This document shows, one piece after another, positions 16,947 to 25,801 of a stretch of DNA of 64,000 nucleotides. The stretch is from Saccharicrinis aurantiacus. GTDB taxonomy: Bacteria > Bacteroidota > Bacteroidia > Bacteroidales > Marinilabiliaceae. Numbering within the stretch: position 1 is the stretch's first letter; the number at the start of each line of letters is the position of its first letter. Position numbers and translations under genes: made by a program. Where the stretch lies: the NCBI RefSeq assembly GCF_001660705.2, contig NZ_LYBV02000023.1, forward strand, positions 124,001-188,000, written 5' to 3'. The notes beneath the pieces are model-generated. The model was not told the DNA's origin. It did no database searches and was given only the letters and a program-made list of their open reading frames with translations.

Positions 16947-17693
16947 CTAAAAATTTAGCATCTCGCGCAAGCGTTTATACCCCGTACGACTAACTTTTAG
17001 CTTAACATCGGGCGAAATAATGGCCAAATAGGTATCCTTATCGTAGGGTTCTAATCCTTTAATGGCATTGGTATTTACAATATAACTTCGATGAATTCTG
17101 ATGAAATTATTTGATGGTAAATGCGCCTCAAAGTAAGCCATGGTTTTCGATTTCAGAAAACGTTCTTCTTCGGTATGTATACTCACAAAATCAGTCTGTG
17201 CCTCTATATACAATACTTTATCAAGCGACAACACGCTTAGGTTGATTCCTTTTTTTACCACAATACGATCGAGCAGGGCATCTTCTTTTATATCGGATGG
17301 CGATGGCAAATTAGTGGCTGCAACTCCACCCTGTAACTGAGCCAGCACTTTATTCACTGCCTCATCGAAGCGCTGCACCGAAAAAGGCTTTAATAAATAA
17401 TCTACCGCATTAAGCTCAAAGGCTTTGAGTGCATACTGATCGTATGCCGTAGTAAAAATAACCTGGGGAGCCTCATCGAGCACTTCGAGTAACTCTAGTC
17501 CCGTAACTTTGGGCATCTGAATATCTAAAAATATAAGATCGGGTTTATGCTCTTTAATGGCTTTTAATGCTTCAAAACCATTGGCACACTCACCAACAAC
17601 CTTCAGCTGTGTCCACTTTTCTAAATAACTTTTTATGAGCGCACGTGCAGGTGCCTCATCATCAATAATTAAAGTAGTATATGTATGTTTCAT
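16947..17693 (-). CDS. LytTR-type response regulator
   Basis: 248 residues from ATG 17693 (a TTG three codons upstream is rejected). Receiver domain residues 1-120 with phosphoacceptor D57 in LIFLDIQMPKVTGLE, acidic pocket D11-D12 and the conserved K in YLLKPF. A LytTR DNA-binding domain occupies about 145-248 (IVVKKGINLSVLSLDKVLYI, FIRIHRSYIVNTNAIKGLEP). It lies 59 bp downstream of its cognate histidine kinase on the same strand, and a LiaF-like gene precedes both. Cytosolic transcription factor of an envelope-related two-component system. Confidence 0.92.
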   Translation of the reverse strand: MKHTYTTLIIDDEAPARALIKSYLEKWTQLKVVGECANGFEALKAIKEHKPDLIFLDIQMPKVTGLELLEVLDEAPQVIFTTAYDQYALKAFELNAVDYLLKPFSVQRFDEAVNKVLAQLQGGVAATNLPSPSDIKEDALLDRIVVKKGINLSVLSLDKVLYIEAQTDFVSIHTEEERFLKSKTMAYFEAHLPSNNFIRIHRSYIVNTNAIKGLEPYDKDTYLAIISPDVKLKVSRTGYKRLREMLNF

Positions 17694-17752
17694 GAGTATC
17701 AAGTATCAAGATATAGCAATTAATTAGTCCTTCTGGTTTTAAGAGTTTAGTA

Positions 17753-18814
17753 TTACAGTGTTTTGTTGATGTGCTGAGGAATTACAAGCGAAACCCTAAA
17801 GGTATTCTCTGTGCGATGAGTTTCAAAAGAAGCCTCATCGCCATACAAAACCCTTAGTCGATTACTAATGTTACGCAAGCCTACCCCTTCACCCTTTTGG
17901 GGTGTTCCGTCTGGATCAAAATTATTTTGAATAACAATCTGCAATTTCCCATTTTCAGCCTCACTGCTAATAGCAATAGTAACCGTTTCAATACTCTCGT
18001 AAACGCCATGTTTTATGGCATTTTCAACCAAGGGCTGAAGTAACAAAACGGGTATTTGCATTTTCGTGGTAGCATCGCTAATTGTAAATTCGCATTGCAA
18101 GCGATCGCCAAATCTGATTTTCTCTATATCGAGATAACGCTTCATATTATCTAGCTCATCGCTGAATAGCAATAGGGTTTGTTCGTTCTTTTTAAGGGCA
18201 TAACGCATAAAATCAGATAACTTATGAATCATATCTCGTGCTGCTTCGGCATCAGTAACGGTAAGCGCACTAATGCTGTTTAAGCCATTGAATAAGAAAT
18301 GCGGATTAATTTGTGCCTTGAGTGCTTTTAGTTCTGCCTCGCGCAACTGACGCAGCATAGCTTCGTGCTGATGGGCTTTTTCTTGAACATCGCCATAGTA
18401 TTTCATGGCCAGAAATACCAGAAAATAAGTGGCTATAAAAAGGCTTCCTACCACAATGCGTTGGATAATATTAGATTGCTGATAAACCATTGCATACATA
18501 TCGGCAGAGACAATCCACTTCACTATTTGCAGAGCCAACATTAACCAAATAGCCAATAAAAATGCCGCGGCCAAAATATGCTGAAATAGGATGTTAAGTA
18601 GCGATTTATTAGCATTTGTATAGTAAATAGGATACCAGATGCTTAAAGCAATAAAAGCCATTAACATATCAAAAACCAAGGCGTCGGCCACAGCCACCTT
18701 TAGCGGAAGGTTGTAAAAACCATGCCCTACACCTACGTGGATGAGAATGATACCCAAGCATACTGCAATATATATGCTCAGGTTTTTTGAGTATGAAAAT
18801 ATAGGATGATGCAT
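17753..18814 (-). CDS. LytS/YehU-type sensor histidine kinase
   Basis: 353 residues. Four membrane helices (about 11-32, 45-64, 76-100 and 118-138) are followed by a coiled coil and the His_kinase (PF06580) box KAQINPHFLFNGLNSISAL with phosphorylated H172. A HATPase domain follows, with N-box LLQPLVENAIKHGVYE and G-box GEGVGLRNISNRL. There is no large periplasmic sensor, so the membrane region itself is likely the sensor, possibly with the LiaF-like protein encoded 54 bp upstream. It phosphorylates the LytTR regulator encoded downstream. Confidence 0.92.
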   Translation of the reverse strand: MHHPIFSYSKNLSIYIAVCLGIILIHVGVGHGFYNLPLKVAVADALVFDMLMAFIALSIWYPIYYTNANKSLLNILFQHILAAAFLLAIWLMLALQIVKWIVSADMYAMVYQQSNIIQRIVVGSLFIATYFLVFLAMKYYGDVQEKAHQHEAMLRQLREAELKALKAQINPHFLFNGLNSISALTVTDAEAARDMIHKLSDFMRYALKKNEQTLLLFSDELDNMKRYLDIEKIRFGDRLQCEFTISDATTKMQIPVLLLQPLVENAIKHGVYESIETVTIAISSEAENGKLQIVIQNNFDPDGTPQKGEGVGLRNISNRLRVLYGDEASFETHRTENTFRVSLVIPQHINKTL

Positions 18815-18868
18815 GTGATTTGGGGTTTCTGTTATAACAATAATAGAGCGCTGAAATATATAAATATA

Positions 18869-19567
18869 CTAGCTAGTAAATAACTCTCCCCCTCCAAATA
18901 TAGTAACTCCTTTTATGGTAAGCACTTTATCAGGATTAACCCCTTCTGCAGAACCTGAATAACGTTTATCGGAGAAAGCACCAAATATTGATACCACTTC
19001 GGTACGCACGGTCCAATCGCGAGGAACTGTAATTTTAGCTCCACCAAAAATAGCTACCAACTCAATATTTGCGCCTTCGGGGGCAATGGTGCTTTCGTTC
19101 AGCATTAATTCGCTACCACCAAATACACATACTATTTGTCCGCCTTTAAAGCTATCGGATTGGATGCGCTTATTATTACCGCCAAATACGGATACATCGT
19201 TTAGCAAATCTTGATTACTGACCTTTCCGGTACTAAACATTCCCATGCCTGCACCATCGTTACCAAAGAAAAAGGCAATTCCGGCCACTATTAGTAATAC
19301 TGGCCAAAATTGAAATACGTTAAAGGCCGGAAACATACGTGAGGTTATGAAAAAACCGCCTACTAGAAATAACATGATGGCTGGTTTTACAGCGCCTTTT
19401 GCAAAGTTGAATATTCCCACGAGAATTAAAATGGATGGCCATCCGAAAAAGGTATAACTAATGTGAGGTGGAACCATTCCGCTATTGCGCAATAATAAGG
19501 CAACTCCTGCAATTATTAATATTAAACCACCTGCTACTTTTTGTCTGTTTTGATCTTGCTTTTCCAT
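18869..19567 (-). CDS. LiaF-like membrane protein (DUF5668 / cell-wall-active response domain)
   Basis: 232 residues. The first ~100 residues form four membrane helices. The second half is a soluble beta-helix-like domain with the motif V/I-F-G-G recurring at short intervals (VSVFGGNN, VCVFGGSE, VAIFGGAK, VSIFGAFS, VTIFGGGE). This is the hallmark of the LiaF/YvqF C-terminal family. LiaF proteins inhibit or modulate the paired LiaS kinase in Firmicutes; here the gene is first in an operon with a LytS/LytT pair, so a similar modulating role is inferred. Expected in the cytoplasmic membrane. Confidence 0.83.
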   Translation of the reverse strand: MEKQDQNRQKVAGGLILIIAGVALLLRNSGMVPPHISYTFFGWPSILILVGIFNFAKGAVKPAIMLFLVGGFFITSRMFPAFNVFQFWPVLLIVAGIAFFFGNDGAGMGMFSTGKVSNQDLLNDVSVFGGNNKRIQSDSFKGGQIVCVFGGSELMLNESTIAPEGANIELVAIFGGAKITVPRDWTVRTEVVSIFGAFSDKRYSGSAEGVNPDKVLTIKGVTIFGGGELFTS

Positions 19568-19916
19568 ATCGTAAAGTTTTAAATTTTTATTTGATAATGC
19601 TAAAGTAGTGCACTAAAAATGATTGCGGAACAGCAAATCTGTGAGTTGCGAAATTTTTGGGGTAAATTGCGAAAACGGACAAAAATACCGGCGAAGGACT
19701 GATTTATGCAAATTGGCTTAGGGACAGAAGCGGCATCCTTTGTGAGCCCATTTTGGCGAAGCAAAGATATAGCGGATGGCCCGACCCGCAGGGGAAGCCC
19801 CAATTGATAGGTCTGAAAAGAATTGGTGATTGATTATTTGCAGGATGGAACAGGGATAAAAAAAACGGCCGATACAGGGTTGTATCAGCCGTTTTGAGTG
19901 TATCATGTAGTTGGTA
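19568..19916. other. Intergenic region with GC-rich element and terminator
   Basis: 349 bp with no gene. It holds the LiaF-like operon promoter (left part), a GC-rich block near 19748-19802 (GCGGATGGCCCGACCCGCAG, then GGGGAAGCCCC), and the terminator of the GH127 operon. Short frames across the GC-rich block are not credible genes. Confidence 0.5.
19862..19895 (-). terminator. Intrinsic terminator of the sulfatase/GH127 operon
   Basis: AAAACGGC-c-GATACA pairs with TGTATC-a-GCCGTTTT around a 4-nt loop (one mismatch). Read leftwards it is followed by a T-run (complement of 19858-19865). It lies 21 bp after the GH127 stop codon. Confidence 0.85.
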
Positions 19917-21926
19917 TTATTCCCACATTACAGGAATCCAAACCGACATTTCTGATTTTCCGCGATTACTCCATGCAAAATAAGGTATTAACTGCACTTT
20001 TGCAGTTTCCCATGTTGGCTTTTGCATTTCGTTATACATTTCTTGGTTTTTATCCTGACGTATTTTCAGGTTACCCTCTACGGTTGTTACTCCTCCTAAG
20101 AAATCGGGCTTGTAAGTGGCATCCATTTTGGTGCTTGATGGAAGGTATAAATCTAAGATTTTAGCATTGCTAGGTAAATCAGTCGACTCAGCGCAATATA
20201 CTACCGGCCCTCTTTTTACGGCTACCTGGTTACGTACTTCTTCAATACGCTCGTGCCCTTCAAGATACTTTACATCCATAGGCATATCGATGGTAATTAC
20301 ATCGCCTTTTTTCCATTTGCGGTCTATTTTAGCATAGGTACCTGGTGTTGCTGCAACTCCGGCATCGGTTCCGTTTACCAATAATTTTGAACCTTTTGCC
20401 CACTCAGGAATACGCACTTGCACTTCGAAGGCATCTTTTTTACACTTCTCAAGGGTTATATCTACTTTACCCTCCCATGGGTATTTTGTTACTTGAGTAA
20501 GCGATAGTTTTGAGCCATCTAACATTTGAGTGTTTAATTTATTTCCGCCGTAAAGGTTTACTGCTACCCCATTATTGGTTAAACTATAGGCCCAACCTGA
20601 TACTTTAGCAATAGTACGCACAATGTTTGGAGGGCAACAAAAACACTCTAAGTAAGGCTTGCGATGCTGTACGATATGGGTTTTTGCCATTTTACGCGAC
20701 GCTAATGAGCGAAGTGGATTGGCGTAGAAATATTTGTTGCCTTGGATATTAATGCCTGACAATGCTGAGTTGTATAATACCAACTCCATAACATCAGAAT
20801 ACTTGGCATCGCCATCGAGACCCAACATACGGTAACTGAACATTGAGTTACAGATATTGGCACAGGTTTCGTTATAAGCCGTTAGGTTAGGCATCATATA
20901 ATCGTTGATAAATGCCTCGTGAACCATATCAACTCTTGACGAAACACCATGGTGTGTTTGACCGCATGCACCGGTTACATACATTTTTTGATTCACCACG
21001 TTAGACCACAAACGATCTAAAGCATCTTTTAACTCCTTTTCGCCTGTTTCAGCAACCACATCGGCCGCACCTGCATAAAAGTACAAGGCCAATACTGCAT
21101 GCCCTACTGCTTCGTTCTCTTTGCGGATAGGCTTGCGCTCTTGAACCATATCGCCCAGATGCTTATAACTAGCAACTTTTGAAGGCTCTACTTTTTGTGT
21201 ACCTCGCATGTTGATGAACAATTCTGCTAGATCTAAGTATTTTTTATCGCCCAGAGTACGATACATTTCAACCAATCCCATAATTTGTGTTTGGTTAAAA
21301 CCGAAACGTGCTAACTCCTTTGGTTTTGGCATAAAAGTATCATATAAGAAATCTGCGTTCTTTTTGGCAATATCCATAAAGTTAGTTTGCCCCGTTATAC
21401 GATAGTGAATACAAGCACTTGTCATTAAGTGACCTGAATTATACATCTCGTGATATTGACGATTACCAAAACGTTTTTGTCCCTTTATATCAACTGAAGT
21501 CTGTAAATAACCATCTTCATGTTGCGCCTTTCCAATAATTGAGATGTACTCATCAAGGCTTTTTAGTATCTCTTTATCTTTATTTTGAGCGTAAATATAC
21601 ATGCATGCTTCCATGTATTTATAAAAGTCGCCATCGTGCCAATTGTGTCCTCCATGCTCACCTTCCTTCATGCCGGCAACAATTTTAAAGTTATTTAGGG
21701 CATGACCCACATCGCCACAAAGCACTTCGCCCATATAAGGCACCATAGTTTCTTCACATACTTTCCATTTATCGGCCCAAAACCCCTCTGTCCACTGGCA
21801 ATCGCCAAAGTTTACGCTTCGGAATTTTACATTCGGACTTTTACTGTTATCGATAATTCCTTTCTCTTGGGCAAATACATGGTTACCAACAATTAAACAC
21901 AAAATTAGCGTTACAATCTTTCTCAT
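19917..21926 (-). CDS. GH127 beta-L-arabinofuranosidase-like protein
   Basis: 669 residues with signal peptide (cleavage after NHVFA, residue 19). It has the (alpha/alpha)6 barrel of DUF1680/GH127 and the Zn-thiolate catalytic centre of the family: E353-T-C355 (ETCANICNSM) and C430-C431 (ECFCCPPNIVRT). In characterised GH127 enzymes these correspond to the zinc ligands and the nucleophilic Cys. A C-terminal beta domain follows from about 480. Family members remove beta-L-arabinofuranose or related sugars, but marine sulfatase-linked members may act on other sugars. Last gene of a leftward operon with an FAD oxidoreductase and a sulfatase; exported. Confidence 0.88.
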   Translation of the reverse strand: MRKIVTLILCLIVGNHVFAQEKGIIDNSKSPNVKFRSVNFGDCQWTEGFWADKWKVCEETMVPYMGEVLCGDVGHALNNFKIVAGMKEGEHGGHNWHDGDFYKYMEACMYIYAQNKDKEILKSLDEYISIIGKAQHEDGYLQTSVDIKGQKRFGNRQYHEMYNSGHLMTSACIHYRITGQTNFMDIAKKNADFLYDTFMPKPKELARFGFNQTQIMGLVEMYRTLGDKKYLDLAELFINMRGTQKVEPSKVASYKHLGDMVQERKPIRKENEAVGHAVLALYFYAGAADVVAETGEKELKDALDRLWSNVVNQKMYVTGACGQTHHGVSSRVDMVHEAFINDYMMPNLTAYNETCANICNSMFSYRMLGLDGDAKYSDVMELVLYNSALSGINIQGNKYFYANPLRSLASRKMAKTHIVQHRKPYLECFCCPPNIVRTIAKVSGWAYSLTNNGVAVNLYGGNKLNTQMLDGSKLSLTQVTKYPWEGKVDITLEKCKKDAFEVQVRIPEWAKGSKLLVNGTDAGVAATPGTYAKIDRKWKKGDVITIDMPMDVKYLEGHERIEEVRNQVAVKRGPVVYCAESTDLPSNAKILDLYLPSSTKMDATYKPDFLGGVTTVEGNLKIRQDKNQEMYNEMQKPTWETAKVQLIPYFAWSNRGKSEMSVWIPVMWE

Positions 21927-21968
21927 TATACTGTTTTTAGTTTATTTCATTTTTTACAATTCATATAA

Positions 21969-21992
21969 CGGTGTCAGACATTTCTGACACCG
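21969..21992 (-). promoter_or_regulatory. Intercistronic stem-loop between FAD oxidoreductase and GH127 genes
   Basis: CGGTGTCAGA and TCTGACACCG form a 10-bp perfect stem with a 4-nt loop in the 84-bp gap between the two genes. There is no T-run on either side. It may protect or process the message rather than end it. Confidence 0.5.
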
Positions 21993-22010
21993 CTAGAATC
22001 TAATACAAAA

Positions 22011-23939
22011 TCAACCTTCGTAGGCTCTAACTTCATAGAGCTTAGGATCTGGCACTCCATAAGTCTCTTGTAAAACCAAACGAATAGCTGTGGTTTCGAC
22101 TGAATCAAAATTGAATTTGATTAGTCTTGTTCTATTATTATCTGTTGCTCCAACCTTTACCCATTTACCCTTTACACGCGCCTCTACTGAAATTGTTTTT
22201 AATAGCTCATGTGGCACATCGTTCCAAAAGTTATGACTCACCTTTGAATCTTTACGCATTAATATGTTGCGCTGCAAGTTGGTGTCGCACTTTACCTCTA
22301 CCTTAGAAATTTTAACCGGTTTCTTCCACTCCATTTGCAAGTGTGCTGGTAAACCAGATGATTGCCAATGGTGAACTTTACCATTAAAATCGCGAGACAT
22401 ACCATCAATTACCAAATTCGCATCGCCCGATTGGGTGCTTGATGCAAATATTTGAGAGGCTTTTTTAGCTAAATCTTTAGAATCTTTCGATGGTCTGTTG
22501 GGTATAAAAGCATCATCGCGCATCAGGTTCTCTTGCAATTCATTAATATATTTCTGAGAGATATCGCGGGGATTTACTCCTTTTTGCACACATAAGTTAG
22601 CTGCTGTTCCTGCTGCCTGCCCCATAAGCGAACAAGTAGACATTACTCTTGACGAGGATAAAGCAATATGTGTTTGACTAATATTACGCCCTGCAAATAA
22701 AAGGTTGGTAATGTTTTTAGAATACAAACTACGATAAGGTATTTCGTACACCTTTTTAAAGTGATAATGGAAATAACTTGGCGGATCTTGTAAATTTTCG
22801 ATACCTGCCCAACAGTGCTCGTCTAAAGACCAACCGCCAAAGGCTACAGCATCGGAAAAGTGGCGGTGCTCAGTTAAGTCTTTTTCCGATAAAATATAAT
22901 CGCCAATAAATCGGCGCGACTCTCTTTTACTTGGTAAAGACCCCAACCAATCTAAGGCTAAATTGTCTGCCTCAGGGAAATTTCCGGAGTTTTTAATGTA
23001 ATCCCAAACACCATGTAAATACCCCATTAGCTTATGGCGATTGATTTCCTGATCGGCTATAATATCATTATCACTGCCAATTTCAATCCACCAAATACCA
23101 TCTTTAAAGCCTTTAAATTTACGCTTAGGATGGGATTCCTCTGCTTTGTATTTAATGGCAAAATGTGGTGCCTCGTAAGGTGTTGGTTTACCCATATCCT
23201 TGGCCGACAATAATAATGTAGCTCCCATTTGCCAACCGTCTGGTTTTTCTGGGGCATACTTTTCGTTAAACTCGTCGCGCCCTTCGCGCCCGGTTCTGTA
23301 CTCGGCCCCTGCTGCTGCGGCTAGTAAACCATCACCAGAACAATCGATAAACATTTGGGCGTTTACCGTAATCTCAGTTTCCGTAGTTAATTGCCAACAA
23401 CGTGCTGCCTTTATGGTGTTTCCACTCATAATAGGCTCAACAGCCTGCGTATTTAATAATAACTCAATGTTTGGTTCTCGAGTTACAAAATCGTACATCA
23501 CATGGTCGAACATTGGAAAGGACTCTTGCTTATTTAAGAAACGATTGTGTAATAATATCTCCTCAATAATACCCGTTTCTCGCTCAGCCTTATTATCTGG
23601 TTTCAAATGATTAACCCCATTCACATGAACCCGCATTTCACTAGATGCATTGCCACCCAATACCGGACGATCTTGCACCAAAGTAACCTTAGATCCATTG
23701 CGAGCTGCAGATACCGCAGCACAAATACCTGCTAAACCACCTCCCATAACTGCCACATCGCATTTAATGCTTCGTTTACGATTAGGGATACCAACTTTAC
23801 CTGTACCCAGGTTTGTCCACTTATCTTTATCTCTTGTTCCTAAGTCGTCTGCTTTCGTATCAGCTTTTGCAATACTAGGCACCATGGATGCCCCTACGGC
23901 ACCCACAACTCCTTTTCTAAAAAAATCTCTTCTCTTCAT
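22011..23939 (-). CDS. Secreted FAD-dependent oxidoreductase (FAD_oxidored, PF12831-like) with discoidin-like tail
   Basis: 642 residues. The N-terminus MKRRDFFRKGVVGAVGASMV has a twin-arginine-like signal. The FAD dinucleotide motif is CDVAVMGGGLAGICAAVSAA (about residues 58-78), followed by ELLLNTQAVEP and the family's DCSGDGLLAAAAGAEYRTGR. Residues about 510-642 form a beta-sandwich like F5/8 type C carbohydrate-binding domains (DGMSRDFNGKVHHWQSSGLP). It sits 6 bp after the sulfatase. Such enzymes are frequent in polysaccharide utilisation loci, but their reactions are mostly unknown; oxidation or elimination on a sugar is inferred. Tat export would allow folding with FAD in the cytoplasm. 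Confidence 0.82.
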   Translation of the reverse strand: MKRRDFFRKGVVGAVGASMVPSIAKADTKADDLGTRDKDKWTNLGTGKVGIPNRKRSIKCDVAVMGGGLAGICAAVSAARNGSKVTLVQDRPVLGGNASSEMRVHVNGVNHLKPDNKAERETGIIEEILLHNRFLNKQESFPMFDHVMYDFVTREPNIELLLNTQAVEPIMSGNTIKAARCWQLTTETEITVNAQMFIDCSGDGLLAAAAGAEYRTGREGRDEFNEKYAPEKPDGWQMGATLLLSAKDMGKPTPYEAPHFAIKYKAEESHPKRKFKGFKDGIWWIEIGSDNDIIADQEINRHKLMGYLHGVWDYIKNSGNFPEADNLALDWLGSLPSKRESRRFIGDYILSEKDLTEHRHFSDAVAFGGWSLDEHCWAGIENLQDPPSYFHYHFKKVYEIPYRSLYSKNITNLLFAGRNISQTHIALSSSRVMSTCSLMGQAAGTAANLCVQKGVNPRDISQKYINELQENLMRDDAFIPNRPSKDSKDLAKKASQIFASSTQSGDANLVIDGMSRDFNGKVHHWQSSGLPAHLQMEWKKPVKISKVEVKCDTNLQRNILMRKDSKVSHNFWNDVPHELLKTISVEARVKGKWVKVGATDNNRTRLIKFNFDSVETTAIRLVLQETYGVPDPKLYEVRAYEG

Positions 23940-23945
23940 AGTAAG

Positions 23946-25607
23946 CTAATTTAGTGGAACCTGTGCTCGCACGGCTCTCGATTCTTTCTCAAAAAGTTCT
24001 AATAACTCATTGGTTAATTCTTCTTGCTCTGGTGCAATGTTTTTGGTTTCATTCGGATCTAATTTATGATCGTACAACTCAACAAACAGTGGCTTTTCGT
24101 TCGGAACTTTCCTGTCTTTCCACACTATCAGTCTGTATCTATCGGTACGCATACCATAGCCCATTACATCATTTTCGAAGGTTGCTCTATCCCACTCTTC
24201 TTTAAACTCAGCTCTAATTTTTTCTTCAACATCTTCAATCAATGGTAAGAAATAGGTTTCGCGCATTCCTGGGCGTAAAGGATAGGCACCCCATTCGCGT
24301 AAAGCAGGGTTCGGGAACTGTGTAAATACGGCTTTCTTCCACTTTTGGTGTGGCTCTTCCAATAAAGGAGCAAAGCTTTTTCCATCTAAGTGCGATGGTT
24401 TTTCTAGTCCTGCTAAATCACAAAGCGTTGGATATATATCTACTAACTCAACCAAAGCATCCGTTATTTCTCCTCTATTTTTCTTTAACATATCAGGCGT
24501 CCAAATCATCATTGGAACACGTGCCGCAACTTCGTATGTGGTTGCTTTACCCCAAATACCCATATCACCAAGGTGCCATCCATGATCGCCCCAAAGCACA
24601 ATAATGGTATTGTCTTTAACACCTGCCTCATCTAAAGCATCAATCATTCTGCCCAATTGAGCATCGATATAACTTACACAAGCCAAATAAGCATGCTTTA
24701 GTTTACGTTCTAATTTAGGATCTAAATCGCCATACTTAGGTATATTTGAACGAACCCTTAATTCAAATGATGGATGTAAGCCCATTGGTGAACCGTTTTC
24801 TGGTGCCTCAGTATTCTCGGCCATTGGAATTTCATCCTCATTATACATATCCCAATACTTTTTAGGAGCAACCCAATTTAAATGCGGTTTCTTCATACCT
24901 AAACCCAGAAAAAACGGTTTGTCAGGATTCTTCTTTAGCATATCTTTTAAGGTAGCAATGGCCAATGTGGTATTGTAACCATCCTCGTAAGTTACATCCG
25001 GAACATCAGCACATTCGTAGGCAGGCCCCATCGCTAAACCGTATTTTGCTTGTTCTCCGTATTTAGCAAACATAGCTTTTCTATCCTCAGCCCTACTTTT
25101 CATATTTTCTTCCAGAGCAAAACCAACTGGCTTCTTTAAACCTTTCATTTCAGGTGCATTTTTGGCTGCTTTACGTGTCCAGGCTAGTGTATCTAAAGCA
25201 TCTTTACCATGAAATACTTTTCCGCAATAAACGGTTTCGTACCCATTTTCCTTAAAATGCTGTGGTAAGGTTATTATATCAGGACTACCCTCGCGTAATA
25301 AGGTATAGTTATGTGTTACTCCAATGGCCTCAGGTCTACCGCCCGACATTAAACTGCATCTTGAAGGACCACAAATGGATTGCTGGCAATAGGCTCTATT
25401 GAATAATAAACCATCACCAGCTAACTTATCTAAATTGGGTGAAACAGCAATTGGAGATCCGTAACATCCCAATTCTGGTCGTAAATCATCAACTGCAAGA
25501 AATAAGATATTAGGCTTCCTTTTCTCTTCAGTTTTGTTTTTACCATTACATGATGAAAATGAAATAACCATGCATGCAATTACGACAGCATTAATAATTT
25601 TATTCAT
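23946..25607 (-). CDS. Type I sulfatase lipoprotein (iduronate-2-sulfatase-like)
   Basis: 553 residues with a lipobox (VISFSSC-N, Cys about residue 20). The alkaline-phosphatase-fold start PNILFLAVDDLRPELGCYGS supplies the metal-binding DD. The formylglycine motif C79-G-P-S-R83 (SICGPSRCSLMSG) requires an anaerobic or FGE-type maturase not seen in this window. Further motifs are YCGKVFHG, WGDHGWHLGDMGIWGK and a C-terminal LYDHKLDPNETKNI. The overall pattern resembles iduronate-2-sulfatases (S1_7-like). First gene of the operon; it would desulfate an algal or host glycan in the periplasm or at the surface. Confidence 0.88.
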   Translation of the reverse strand: MNKIINAVVIACMVISFSSCNGKNKTEEKRKPNILFLAVDDLRPELGCYGSPIAVSPNLDKLAGDGLLFNRAYCQQSICGPSRCSLMSGGRPEAIGVTHNYTLLREGSPDIITLPQHFKENGYETVYCGKVFHGKDALDTLAWTRKAAKNAPEMKGLKKPVGFALEENMKSRAEDRKAMFAKYGEQAKYGLAMGPAYECADVPDVTYEDGYNTTLAIATLKDMLKKNPDKPFFLGLGMKKPHLNWVAPKKYWDMYNEDEIPMAENTEAPENGSPMGLHPSFELRVRSNIPKYGDLDPKLERKLKHAYLACVSYIDAQLGRMIDALDEAGVKDNTIIVLWGDHGWHLGDMGIWGKATTYEVAARVPMMIWTPDMLKKNRGEITDALVELVDIYPTLCDLAGLEKPSHLDGKSFAPLLEEPHQKWKKAVFTQFPNPALREWGAYPLRPGMRETYFLPLIEDVEEKIRAEFKEEWDRATFENDVMGYGMRTDRYRLIVWKDRKVPNEKPLFVELYDHKLDPNETKNIAPEQEELTNELLELFEKESRAVRAQVPLN

Positions 25608-25801
25608 AGGTAATATTTTTAACAGAATACTTTTCTGTTCGTTAGTTGTTTAATAATTGAATACCTCAAAATTATTGCAAACGAAGGTTTTTTATATCAT
25701 ATTTGCCCTTACATGGAGTTAACATGAGGATATAATTTTGGTATTATTAGTTAACACACGCCATTTACTACAGGAAACACAAAGACTTTAAACTACTGAA
25801 A

